A DNA stretch of 64,000 nt from positions 81,704 through 145,703 of the forward strand of contig NW_015622544.1 in assembly GCF_000835495.1 (NCBI RefSeq), in the 5' to 3' direction. This DNA is from Cladophialophora immunda (Eukaryota; Ascomycota; Eurotiomycetes; Chaetothyriales; Herpotrichiellaceae). Shown here in pieces: positions 1 through 11,300 of this stretch. A model generated the notes under the pieces. That model saw only the letters and a list, made by a program, of their open reading frames with translations, searched no databases and was not told where the DNA came from. The translations under genes were made by a program, and so were the position numbers. Numbering within the stretch: position 1 is the first letter of the stretch; each line of letters opens with the position of its first letter.

Positions 1-552
1 GGTTGCAGGATCCTTTGGGTAAACCATCGTATTGAGGCCTGAGGCGAAGAAAGAGGAACGCGAAGGATTGTCAACATTTTGCGGGCAGGAGATATGATGA
101 TGGTGATTAAGATTAGTCTTGTGCGCAGGATTAGAGAGATCACGGTGAAGTAGCCTATCCAGTAAAGCAAGCTGAAGCCGAGGAGGGAAGAGGGAGGGAA
201 ACACCCGAAGACCTACCCTTGGTCAGCAGCGATGTGAGATGGCTCATGGCAGTGCGAGCGAACCAGGTAATCCGTTCACCTCGAAGGCGGTTCGCGGTGG
301 TAATGAAACGTCTTGGACTACTTGCGTCAGACCGTCCATGGCATTATCGAGCAAGTCCGCGGTCAAAGCCTCGAAGTCGCTCTGGCGAAGAACTTCAGAC
401 TCCGGTAATGCGGAGATTTTGTTGACATCTGGGTTTCGTGGGTCAATGATGTCCTCGTCGGCTTCTATTTCTGCTGCAGGCCGTTTCCGCCATTGTTTGA
501 AAAGCTCTCGCATATGGTCAGGGGCCCTAGCGTGGGCGTCATACATTGTCAT
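1..552 (-). CDS. Unrecognised protein, N-terminal part only, runs off the left edge
   Basis: The first exon reads 552 down to about 280 (91 codons, ATG at 552). It is hydrophilic and acidic in the middle (residues about 25-45) and has a helical stretch near residues 60-80. An in-frame stop follows, so an intron is needed. A donor GTGAAC at 279, a CTGAC branch site (222-226) and acceptor TAG at 213 give a 67-nt intron. Exon 2 is then open to base 1 and encodes a hydrophobic, probably membrane-spanning, stretch. A second acceptor (TTCAG near 165) is also open to the edge but in another frame, giving a polar tail instead, so the second exon frame is not settled. A CTTGCAG acceptor-like site lies just upstream of the ATG, so an earlier exon is possible. 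I do not recognise the family. It is divergent from the exporter gene at 1131. Confidence 0.5.
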
Positions 553-1130
553 CGTCGTGGGAGCCCTGCAAGATCACCAAAGAAAACGGGTGGCTTGGCT
601 CTTGTTGGAAACAAGCAAAGTAAACAAGAAGGCAAGCATCGGTACTAAATTTCGTGAGAATATCTATAGTCAAAGTAGCTGGATGCCAAGCGTCCATTAC
701 AGCCACTTTCCACCTCAACCCTCTCTTGCTCCCTCTTTTTCCCTCGAGGGTGTACTATTACTCTGCCATTTCGATCATTCTGGCAATGGCGTGAGAAAGA
801 GGTTTCCCACAACCCATATAATCCTGTAGTCCATATCGCGGGTGCGTGCAAAGAAGGTGTTCTGGCGCCGACCATTATTCAACAACGAACGAGATGCCGG
901 GTGAATGTCGGGCCGTGGTTTCGGCTCCATTTCCTCAGGCGACTCTCCGTAAACAAAGGACTTCATCTGTTCGGCAAAGACCACATTTGTACAACCTTAG
1001 AGCCTGCTCTTCCTGGGAAGAGCTCTTCCACTTCTCTTATCAAATTATGTGGTCATATTGATATGGCGTGTATTTTGTCTCAGAGATGGTTGTCAGTTAA
1101 TTTGACAAACAGTCGAACCCCGCCCAAAGC
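553..1130. other. Divergent intergenic region / shared promoter
   Basis: This lies between the leftward partial gene and the rightward exporter. On the minus strand, 775-968 reads as an open frame with a plausible acidic peptide starting at an ATG near 968. It could be an upstream exon of the left-edge gene, but I found no donor of matching phase, so I leave it as non-coding. No RNA gene or repeat seen. Confidence 0.4.
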
Positions 1131-4100
1131 ATGGCGGCAAACGGTGAAGACTCTGAGAGCGACACCATCGATCTGAATCCTAGAGCGAGCGTAGGTCTAC
1201 GTGAGCCTCTCCACGAGTGCCTTGCTAATATTCGGCATGATAGCTTCGTCAATCCTCCTATATTGATCCCGCCACTGGCACACGGTTGAGCAAAACATTT
1301 ACCCTCCACAACTTCGACCGCCCCCACGCCTCCCACTACACCGTGGACGACACCACTCCTTTGCTGGGACAAATCGAAGAAATAAGCGCAAGTGGCTCTC
1401 ATACCAATCATGGCTCGTTGGTGTCAAAGAGCTTGGAATATGCGAGTCGAGTCAAAGAGTTCATGCTCTCCGACACCGGAAAGGGAATCTTTAAGTGCGC
1501 ACTGGCGTACTTCTTGGGCAGCCTCGCCACATTTGTTCCCAAGTTGAGCGAATTGTTCGGCAGTCAGAATTCGAAGCACATGGTCGCCACCATCACGGTG
1601 TATTTTCATCCGGCGAGATCTCTGGGGAGTATGTTGGATGCTCTTCTGCTGGCAACATCCGCTTTCCTTTACGTGGCCGTTGTGTCCCTCCTCAGCATGA
1701 CTACCGCTGCCTTTTTCGCAGATACCGTCCATCTTATTGAGCTTGGACATGCCCTTGTTCTGGTTGTCTTTGTAGGGGGTGGTCTCGGACTTGTCGGTTG
1801 GGTCAAGTTGAGGAAGAACGATCCCTTGGTGAACATAGCATGCTCTCTGGCATCTCTGAGCCTGGTCACCATCCTCACCAAAGAGGGAGCCATCCAAGCT
1901 GGTGACTACTCCTCGAAGTCCATCTCGCAGATCCTCAAGATGATCGTCGCTGGTGTGATAGCCACCATGCTCGTGTCTTTTTTGATTTTCCCCATCTCCG
2001 CCAGGCACAAGTTGAGGAAAAATCTTCTTCAGGTAACTGACGCCCTTGCTGATATGCTTGCTTTGATTACGAGCAGCTTCTTGTCCGGAGATGAAGCAGA
2101 GCTGGAAGATAGCGTCTTCCAGGGGATTAGTGAGCAGCACAAAAAATTGTCCGCCACCATCCCACAGAATTTGAAAGAAGCAAGATATGAACATTACCTG
2201 CTGGGCACTGAGAGACAAGCCTTGATTGAGGCTAGGCTAGCACAGTGCATTCAGCGGATATCACAGAGCATTGGTGGTCTTCGGAGTGCTGCAGCCATGC
2301 AGTTTGTCGTTAACAAGCAACCCGCCTTTGGTTCTGCGCAATTCGCTGCAGAACAAACTGCAACACCACGCTGGTTGGACTCTATGGAGAGTTCTAAAAT
2401 CATCACGGGGGAACGAGACTTGTTGAACTATTTTACACCACCCTCGCCCGTGCAGGTATCGGTCAGGCCGCTGACTGGGTCGCTGTCGGGCCAGACACAT
2501 CCGCCGTTTCGATCGCCCGCGCAAATATTTGAGCTTTTCATTCAAAACCTTGGCCCTTCCATGAGGTCTCTGGCTTTCACCCTGAAGGAAATACTGGATG
2601 ACTTCCCCTTTGATGCCTCGAAGCGTTATGCCGTCGCCACCAACCCCAAATTCAAATCGAGCCTTGATCGAGCGTTAGAGTTGTACAAAGAGTCTCGACA
2701 AGATTCAATCCTTGTTGTATATGGTCAGAAGGATATGGATCGAACTCGGCCAATGGCTGTCCAAGCAGACTGGGAGGATGCCGCTGCCTGTTGTGGCCAC
2801 TTTTCCTTCTCTTTGGTTGAAGTGGCTGAATCCGTGAAAGAGTATTTGACCATCCTTGACGAGCTACAACTCGAGGTTGACGAGCACCCTGCTGGGAAGA
2901 CTTGGAATTGGCTCAAGTTTTGGCGCTCGCCATACAGTCAAGCGGAGTTGGCCGGGCTCGATCCCGATTACGCCAAGTTGGCCAAAGGTTCGGATGAACT
3001 CGACGTCAAGTTTAGCGACAAGCAACTCAAGGTATCTCGGCAGCATGATGTGCCCCAGTGGCCTGATCAACCTCGCTTTAAACAACTATTTTTCCGCTAC
3101 CTCTACGCTGCAGCCTCTTTTCTTCGACGCGACGATATTAGATTTGCAATCAAGGTCGGACTGGGCGCCATGTTATATGCACTTCCAAGTTTTATCCCCT
3201 CGACCCGCCCATTATACCAGCACTGGCGAGGGGAATGGGGCCTAGTATCTTATATGCTTGTGTGCAGCATGACAATCGGGGCGGCAAACACGACAGGCTA
3301 CTCGCGGGTGCAGGGAACCTGTCTTGGAGCTGTTCTCGCAGTGGCCGCATGGGAGTTGTCACATGACAACCCCTTCGTCCTGTGCCTGTTCGGGGTTTGC
3401 ATGGCGTACTGGACCGCGTACATGATCATTGGGAAGGGCAAAGGCCCGATGGGGCGGTTCATCATGCTGACATACAATCTCAGTGCCTTGTACGCGTACA
3501 GTCTCGCTGGTCGTGACGACGAAGATGATGGAGATGAAGAGGACGCGGCGAAGAATCCTTTGATCCTTGCCATAGCCGGACATCGGGTGGTTGCAGTCAT
3601 ATCCGGTTGTATCTGGGGATTGATCATTACGCGCGCTGTCTGGCCCATATCGGCCAGGCAAAAACTGAAGGATGGCCTTGCACTCCTGTGGCTTCGTATG
3701 GGCCTGATCTGGAAGAGGGATCCACTGGCCACACTGACCGAGGGTGTTCCTCCAGATCGATATATGAATCTGCGCGAGGAATTCTACCTGCAAAGATTCC
3801 TGGCTAAGCTCCAGGGCCTGGCAGAGGCTTGCAAAAGCGAATTCGAGCTCCGGCGCCCGTTCCCGCATGAGATCTACGGTCGGATCCTTAAGAGCACCGA
3901 ACAGATGCTTGAATCGTTTCACGCAATGAACGAGGTGATCCTCAAGGATCTGAACACATCCCCCGGAGAGGAGGCACTGTTGAAGGCCACCGCCGATGAA
4001 CGAGCACAGCTGTGCCGGCGCATCAGTCACTTGTTCAGCGTTCTTGCGAGTTCCATGAAGTTGGAATATTCCATCACGAGTGACGCGTTGCCTAGCATTG

Positions 4101-4306
4101 AAAATACGCGGGATAGGCTCCTGGCAAAGATTTTCGAGTATCGGCAGAGTGACGCGCAGGAACAAAGGACTAAAGATGAGGACTACAGTCTCCTGTACAC
4201 GTATGCCCTGGTCACAGGCCAACTAAGCCTCGGGATACAGGATGTACTGAAAGAGGTAGAAAGTCTCTTTGGCGTCCTTGATGAAGAGGCGTTACGGCTT
4301 CAATAG
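1131..4306 (+). CDS. BRE4-like / aromatic acid exporter-type multispanning membrane protein
   Basis: Two exons: 1131-1190 and 1244-4306, with intron 1191-1243 (53 nt, GTAGGT...TGCTAATA...TAG), giving about 1,040 residues. The splice was chosen because the long frame has no ATG at its start, while the joined frame runs smoothly from ATG 1131. The layout matches fungal members of the ArAE/FUSC superfamily (DUF2421/BRE4-like): a short cytosolic N-terminus, a first group of five to six membrane segments (about residues 95-280), a long soluble linker, a second membrane group (about 655-815), and a helical C-terminal domain. The two halves look duplicated: each membrane group ends in a [F/W]-P-I-S-A-R-x-K-L motif. 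The yeast relative is linked to brefeldin A sensitivity; bacterial relatives export aromatic acids. Substrate here is unknown. The next gene follows on the same strand after 641 bases. Confidence 0.85.
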
Positions 4307-4947
4307 CACGGGGTAATTTTGAGCTGTCCACGAACCGAATACATCATCGCCTGTTGTACTGAGTACTAAATTCGCTCGGCTGGCGCTCCTTCTGTTGTCG
4401 ACCCCCAAAAGTCGTTTCTCAAAGCCAAGCCGTGCTCAATGCCCAATTTTGTAGCTGCGTACGCGTCGAGGGCGTCTTGCTTGCGGAAATGTCCCTCTAC
4501 GCTGTGGGGGATAAATGCTTGATCAGGTTAATGCGTACGGCGGGTTGGTAGGTAGCTAGGTGTTGTCCGCAAACCATTGGGCGTACCTAGGAGGACTTGT
4601 AGTCGCCTGTCACGACCCACAGCGTTTGGTGGTTCGGAGCCCTGAGGCGCGAGGGCTCGGGAGAAGCACAGCCTCCGGGTCGCCTAACAAGCAGCGGCAG
4701 GGGAGGACGTGACTTCGTGTGTCGAGCCATGACGAAGCGTGGCTGTGTTTTTGATATCCGTAATAAGAGGGTGCGGTCGGACAGACTTGCCTGCGCCCGT
4801 TGATGGCGTTGTCGTCTTCATATCTGTAGAATCAAACTGAAACCAGCAATACTTTAGGCTCGTCTCGACTAAACAGTGTGTCTGTTTTACCATAGGACGC
4901 TCTCATCTCTGGTACCCTCTGGGAAATCACGACAGTTCTGAAGCGCG
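4307..4947. other. Intergenic
   Basis: This is the 3' flank of the exporter and the promoter of the next gene. It carries one copy of the decamer TACTGAGTAC at 4357-4366 (see findings). No gene or RNA recognised. Confidence 0.5.
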
Positions 4948-6392
4948 ATGCTGGACGAGAATCTGCCGAGTACGTGTGACTGCCTGTCCCTCTTCCACCA
5001 TCTGAGTTGCTAAGAGTTGCAGCCTTTGTCCTCAAACTGTCCAAAGACAAGCCCAAGCAATTATCCACCTTTCTTTTCTCTCACCATGGGGCTGATTATG
5101 AGCCCTCTTACACGGTACGACATTTAGACCCTGACCACCATGCTTCGAGAAACCGATATGCGACAGCACTTTACGATGCCTTCAGTCCCGAAGTTCTCTA
5201 TGCCGAAGTCCTACTCATCCCAGAATGGACACAACCTCCTCAGCTCTCCGAGCAGGCCCGGTTGAATGGGGCAATCCCACCCCCTCCCGAACCTATCCTT
5301 CCCTCCGAGTTCGTGATACAACTGTACAATCCAGATCAACAGATTGTTGTGAGGCACAAGGCAGCAAGTTTCAACAGATCTGCGTCATGGGAATTCGAGA
5401 TGCCACAACAGACCTTTCGGCCTCCATCCGGGTCTGCCCTTGATCGGACACAGTACGATCCCGCTGCTTCGGAAATCACGCCCAAGATTGTCTTTAAGTG
5501 GAAGAAGGACAGCAAGTTTTCAAAAGACCTGGCATGTTTCATGTCTGGTAAGAGTACGGATATAGAAGGGAAGGGAAAACACAGAGACCCAGATATCACC
5601 GTGTCGATATTCAAGGCTCTGAAAGAATTGACCTTATACGAGCCAAATTTGCAGAGGGTTGACATCGAGGATCTGAAAGGGTTCGAGGTGGTCCTCTTGC
5701 TTGGGGCTGTGGTGATCCGTGACGTATATTTTGGTTCCTTGAAGGAGACCTTCAATCTGCCTGTCAGCAAGAAACCCAGCCCAGCTAGTCCTAGTGCTGG
5801 AAATACTGCAATCCTACAATCGGATGCCGGACCTCAATCAGTCTCGCCCACCCATGGCCCGCGTGTGCCTTCCACAGATCCACGGAAACAGTGGGAAATC
5901 GAAGCAGAGTCTGCTAGACTGCGGAGACAGGCGCTAGAGGAAGAAAGACAAAGGCGGCGCAGAGAAGAGGAGGAGGAACGATTGACCAGGCAGTTGTTGG
6001 AAAGAGAAGAAAAAGAACAACGGAGGAGAAAGCAAGCGGAAATTCAACAGGAGACAGAGTGGCTCAAGCATATGTATGGACGAGAAGATGCATCTGCTCG
6101 TCCTGACCTTCCGCCTCGAGAACCACGACAACAAAGACATCACTCTGAAGCAGGACAATCAGCGTACCTTCAGACGCAACAAGGACCATATCCCGTAGCA
6201 CCATATGTCAACAGCTGGGGGGGATATCCACCAGGTCCGTACATGTCGGGAGCTGCTTCACAGTCTAGTTTTCTCACGCCCGTGCCTACGCAACAACCAC
6301 AAATCAAACCAAAATCGAGTATTTTCAACTTCCGACGCCGGAGCGACCAGGACGCAAACAAGTTGCAAAGAAAGCGAAGTGCCGTGTTTTGA
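4948..6392 (+). CDS. Conserved-looking fungal protein of unknown function with a charged coiled coil
   Basis: Two exons: 4948-4969 and 5023-6392 (intron 4970-5022, 53 nt, GTACGT...TGCTAAG...GCAG), 463 residues. The tiny first exon (22 nt) supplies ATG-Leu-Asp-Glu-Asn-Leu-Pro and splits a Thr codon; without it the long frame has no ATG start. The first 250 residues look like a folded beta-rich domain with aromatic and proline-rich loops. They are followed by a Ser/Pro linker, a highly charged Glu/Arg coiled coil (about residues 297-355), and a Pro/Gln/Tyr-rich tail ending in basic residues (RRR, KRKR), which may act as a nuclear signal. The architecture resembles uncharacterised ascomycete proteins; no enzyme motif is visible. 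Only 175 bases separate its stop from the next ATG on the same strand. Confidence 0.8.
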
Positions 6393-6567
6393 TACAGGGA
6401 GCTTCCTCTTTGGGCTACGACGGAACCTAGCATACGGAATCTGATCGGTGATTTCCCCGGTTGAACCTCATGTCATCACTTAGAAATTTCTAAGGGTGTT
6501 GCTATCTCTCTGTCTTCAAAGAAGATTTGCATCTCCACGCTACATCGTTTTCAGCCTCAATTTGAGA

Positions 6568-7503
6568 ATGGCTACATCCTTGGGCAAAAGAATTGTCTTC
6601 ACGGGGGGTTCGGGAAAAGCTGGACGACACTGCATTCCATATCTGCTGAACAAAGGACATCAGGTTCTGAATCTGGATCTGGTGGACTTCCCAAAAGACC
6701 ACATCCCTCCTGGAAAGAGCGTATACACGATGAAAACAGATCTGACTGACGGCGCTCAAGTCTTCAATGCATTGTCGTCGTTATTCTCGATGAGCGAGTT
6801 CAGCCTGCCGAAGCATCCTGGTCCTCCCGATGCTGTCATCCACTTTGCGGCATATGCCCGAAACATGATCGTTCCAGATAGCGAGACTTTTCGAGGCAAC
6901 GTCATGAGCACATACAATGTGATCGAGTCTGCTTGCAAATTGGGTGTCAAGAAGATTGTTATAGCCAGCAGCGAGACAACCTATGGCGTTTGCTTCACAC
7001 AGGGAGACGATGACTACCATTCCTTCCCTCTTGATGAGGAAACTTACGATCGCAATCCGGAAGATACGTACGCCTGCAGCAAGCTGACTGGGGAGCGGAT
7101 TGCGCGGACTTTTGCCCGCCGGTTCAATATCGACATCTACGCTTTGGTGATCGGCAATGTGATTGAACCACACGAGTACGAGAGGGATTTCCCCCGACAC
7201 GTGGGCAAGCCAGAAACGAGGAAAAGAAATGCCTGGAGCTATATTGACGCTCGGGACCTCGGTCAGATTTGTGACTTGTGTGTTGCGAAGAGCGGACTCG
7301 GCTTCCAGGTCTTCAATGCAACCAACGACACTATTACAACGGCAGTGCCGACAGAGGAGTTTTTGAAGAAGCACTGTCCCAACACGCCAATTACGCGGAA
7401 GATGGGGGAGTGGGAGGCGCCGCTCTCAAACAAGAAAATCCGAGATGTCTTGGGATTTCAGGATGTCCACGATTGGAGAAAGTATTACACTCACAAGGAG
7501 TAA
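6568..7503 (+). CDS. NAD(P)-dependent epimerase/dehydratase (extended short-chain dehydrogenase)
   Basis: Single exon, 311 residues from ATG 6568. The frame is open further upstream, but only from a GTG, and ATG 6568 places the nucleotide-binding strand at the usual position. The Rossmann motif TGGSGKAG (residues about 12-19) fits TGxxGxxG of extended SDRs. An Asp at the end of strand 2 (NLDLVD) suggests NAD rather than NADP. Further on are HFAAYA (NNAG-like region), a Ser-Ser-Glu-Thr-Thr-Tyr segment and the catalytic YACSK (YxxxK). Close relatives act on nucleotide sugars or uronates; the substrate cannot be read from sequence. The length is normal for compact members. No intron is visible. 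Confidence 0.88.
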   Translation: MATSLGKRIVFTGGSGKAGRHCIPYLLNKGHQVLNLDLVDFPKDHIPPGKSVYTMKTDLTDGAQVFNALSSLFSMSEFSLPKHPGPPDAVIHFAAYARNMIVPDSETFRGNVMSTYNVIESACKLGVKKIVIASSETTYGVCFTQGDDDYHSFPLDEETYDRNPEDTYACSKLTGERIARTFARRFNIDIYALVIGNVIEPHEYERDFPRHVGKPETRKRNAWSYIDARDLGQICDLCVAKSGLGFQVFNATNDTITTAVPTEEFLKKHCPNTPITRKMGEWEAPLSNKKIRDVLGFQDVHDWRKYYTHKE

Positions 7504-8261
7504 CGCATCCGTATCTACGAGTTGACAGAACGACTAAAAGTGAGCTAAACCGTCGATTCCCAGTGCGCCAATCAGTATGAAAGCTTCGGGCGTACCTCGT
7601 CCCTTGCCCAGCTGAACCAAGAGATGAGAACCTATGAACGGCTCCTGGTCCTAGCGTAGCTGGCAGTCGAATGGCGATGGAACAACTAAAGAGCTAGCTG
7701 TGTTCAATGAATTCCGCATCAGTGCTCAGCAACTCCATGTACACAAAGACTTTCAAGATGAGATGTGCCCTATAGTCAACTCAAGCATGTAGCTTTCCAT
7801 GCCGTGAGGGTGTTGCGGGCTTCCCGAGTGGGGGTCGTGGCAGCTCCCTACCGCTCGCTAGGGACGCTCCTAGGCGAGTCCCTAATAATTAATCAACTGT
7901 GGCGAATTTCCCAGCTTCCCGGAGTTCGGGCTTGTAGGCCGCCCAGGCTGCATACGGAGTACAGGTAGTCCAGCTCGCCTGACCCAGCCACTCAAATCTC
8001 GTGGCAGTCGCACTTGCAAAACACGAAAGACAATTCGATCATCGCTGCTGCCAGCGCAGCTGGCCGTACTGTCTTTGATCCATTTGTGCAGGGCCACCAT
8101 CTTCCCGACCATCATTATTCCGTCAACCTGCGAACATCGACATCAAACGCGTCGTAGGAATGATACGACTAGTACCGACGCCGCCCATCTCTTGCCATTC
8201 ATCAAGTCAAGTCCCCATGTCGAGAAATCCCTGACGCCGCTCCAATTGTGTCTGATGTGCC
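7504..8261. promoter_or_regulatory. Intergenic region and 5' leader of the leashin-like gene
   Basis: Holds an imperfect 26-nt palindrome at 7859-7884 (arms TAGGGAC / GTCCCTA around CCTAGG) and the decamer TACGGAGTAC at 7953-7962. An upstream ATG at 8255 opens a 26-codon frame ending at 8335 that overlaps the main ATG (8262) out of frame. No independent gene seen. Confidence 0.4.
7859..7884. repeat. Imperfect 26-nt palindrome
   Basis: Arms TAGGGAC and GTCCCTA flank a central CCTAGG; only the two 3-base spacers do not pair with each other. Confidence 0.8.
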
Positions 8262-8335
8262 ATGAAAAAATCCAGTTCAGGCCGGCATCGAGCCGGCTCA
8301 GAGGCATCTTCCAGATCCCAGCGACCGAGAAATGA
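8255..8335 (+). promoter_or_regulatory. Overlapping upstream ORF at the leashin-like start
   Basis: ATG 8255 lies seven bases before the main ATG at 8262 and is read in a different frame for 26 codons to a TGA at 8333-8335. If it lies in the mature leader, it would compete with the main start. The main frame has a TGA at 8253-8255, so ATG 8262 is the first usable start of the giant frame on unspliced RNA. Confidence 0.35.
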
Positions 8336-11300
8336 TGATCAAGACTCTACAAAAGCGCGTTCCACTGCGGATGCGATGACGACTTCGTCTTCGCGCCCTA
8401 AATCCGGCCGGTCCAACTACTACGAACCAGATGCCACTTATGCGACAACGATCACCGACGAACCCTCACAAATATCTGATCGATACCGAAATGATTCACG
8501 AAAAGAACTGCAATCCAGCGACACGCGGAAACGGTCAAGCAAGACCGACGGAAGGACGAAATACGAGAAGAGTCGTGGGGACAAGGAAGACAACGATTCA
8601 TGGAAACCGAGGAAGGAAGACAGCACTCGTGACTCTCACAAGTCCAGCAAGTCCAGCGGGAGAGAGCGCGCTCGTGTTCACCGGGATAATAGCGCCTCTC
8701 TACCTCAAAACCAGTTCCCGGGAGAGTTTCCAGCGACATACTCTGAGCCGTACCGGCCGCCTGGACTAGCCGCAGAGTACTATGGTGACAACGGGGAATC
8801 AGTCGCCTTCCAACCTGGCGTCCGCCCCAATGCTCCAAACATTGTCACCAGCGCAGAGCAAGCCCATCTCCTGGAGCCGACTGTCGAAGCCAAACCTCCT
8901 CCTGAGCCGAGCAGTATGGGCCAAGTGGGTGCTGCTGCTAGCTATTTTGGTCATGCCGACTATGATGGGAACTTTGGATCGCAGACTACCCCTTCCAAAC
9001 CACCTCAGAGGCTGAGCTTGGGATCCGACAAGCCTCCCAAGCACAGCTATTACGGGGCGAGCCCCAGAAGCAGTCCTGTCCACCAAGGGAGTCATGCACC
9101 AACTTTCGGACTCCCTCCTGGTCCGATCGGCTCCTATCCATCCTCAGGCACTGCTGCGATTGGCGAGGCTGCCGAGTACTACGCCGGTGGAGGTGGAGGT
9201 GGAGGTGGAGGAACATCAGCCAGTGTATGGCAAACGCCAAACAGACCTCTCCCCGGATCCCAAACCACCTCCACCCCGTATTCTGCCCCCGCCGGCATCG
9301 GGGGCTCCCACCAGCATTCAACTGCAGCCTTGTATGGCGGCGCCGCGGCGCTCGCTGGGGCAGCAGCTGGTGCTTACGTCTCTGGCCACTCACACCATCA
9401 ACACCCATCCGGCCAGCTTCAACCCTCAACGAACCTGGCAGGACCGGCCCACGGATATCCTCTGTCACAAAATACTCAGATGCATCATGCCCACCGACAT
9501 AAACATCAGGGACTTTTTGGAAGGTTTATCGACTGGTGGCGAGATCCCGAAGCAGTAGCGCGATTCGAGGAATACACCGAGACAATTGGTGTTTGTAAAT
9601 ATTGCTTCGATCCTATGAGCTCACCCGCCGATGCCCCCCGCAGGCACGACTATCGCCGGCGGAGACAGTCCCCTGGGAACCGGTATGGGAGTACAACACG
9701 GGTAGACAAGATATATAGGCATAGCTCGGATGAAAATCTACGGAAACACTCATCTATCAAGAAGAAGATGGCAGTTGGAGGCTTAACCGGCTATGGGGCG
9801 GCGAAACTCGGGCAAGCAATCACCAAACAGAAACACGACTTCGATGACACGTACTCTGTGAAATCCGGGCGCCCGGTGAATCAGAGCCGAGTCAGTTTCC
9901 AAGAAGAGCAGCAGTTTCAGAGGTACGATGACGCAGGTTTTGAAAGACCGCAAAGCCGCCAGAGAGCAAGCAGAAGCAAAACATCCTCGACCCAAAGAGG
10001 TCATCACGGCCGTCGATCAAGTTCATCGTCCTCGAACTCATCTTCTCGTCCAATTTCTCATGGCGCAGCATTGAGTGCTGGATTAGGCGCCGCTGGGGTT
10101 GCGGTTGGTGCTGCAGCCCTCAACGCAGGGTTCCGTCGTCGCAGTAAGAGCAGGAGTCGATCACCAAGTTCGAGAAAGAAATATTTTTCCAAACGAGTAT
10201 CTCCGATGCATTCATATGTCGACCTCTCAGCGACCAACGACGCGGCAGCTGGTGGTCTGCTGAGCTTCTTCACCAGCCCATCGGCCAACTCAAGGAAGGG
10301 CAAGAAGCCAAAAGGCCTCTTCAATTTCTCAAATGCCTCGAGTTCCTCATCTGACGCAGATCTACGATTTGGAGAAGGGACCGTTCGCAGAAAGACCTCC
10401 AAGAAGCGACTACGAGAAAGACAGGGCAGGCAGCATCGGAATGACTCCGTGACTGCGATGGAAGACCTAGTTAATACGGGAACTGCCCTTGCTGACGAGG
10501 CCAATTGGAGGGAGCGGAAAGGTAGGCAAAAATATGAGGCTGACAAGCATACAGGTCTAGGCGGTAGGCTTGCAGATGGACGTCGAATCTCCATGGCCGA
10601 TCACGAAACTCATGGCGGACCCGACGATGAATGGTATGACACAGATGGCGGAGGCGACTCTGAAACCAGTGTCGATATGGCAATGGCATATGGTGGAAGG
10701 TCCTCCGCTTCCCAGAGCCGAGAGCATCTCCCTCAAGCGGGTCGAGCATCAGTACCAGGCTACAACTTCAGGGAAGCAGATCAGAGACAGTACCATAACA
10801 GTCTGGGACAGGCAAACAACGGGTCTGCGCCATCGTTCCCGATCTCAACAGTCGAAACGGCCGCTCTAGCGGGCGCAGCAGGGGCTCTGGGTGGTTGGAC
10901 GGCTTCTAATGCGCTCTCGCAGGAATCGAAACCGCCAACTTACAGTGCACTGGATCCGATGCGTGAATTAGAGCCCAGACCGCTATCTGATCCTCCGTCA
11001 AAAACTGCATCCCACGAGCCCACCAGAGTATCCTCAACGACTGTGCCCCTACAACAGCCTCAACCAATGGTCCCCCTCGCACCGTTCATCGACCACAATA
11101 TCTCAGAAGGGATCCAATTTGGGGAACAGACACGACAGACGGGACGAAGAACGTCAAGCTATACCGCGCGAGATTCAAAGCCGGCCAAGATACCTTCTCA
11201 AGGCCCGAGAAGCAGCGTTAATTTCAACTCGAGCGACGAGCAGCTTGAGAGCGGAGAACGCGCAAGCGGCCGGGACAAGAGGCGGATGGTCAGTTTTGGC

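Noticed and set aside
775..984. Minus-strand frame upstream of the left-edge gene
   Set aside because: Peptide looks plausible, but no donor of matching phase joins it to the next exon; begins at GTG with the first ATG inside.
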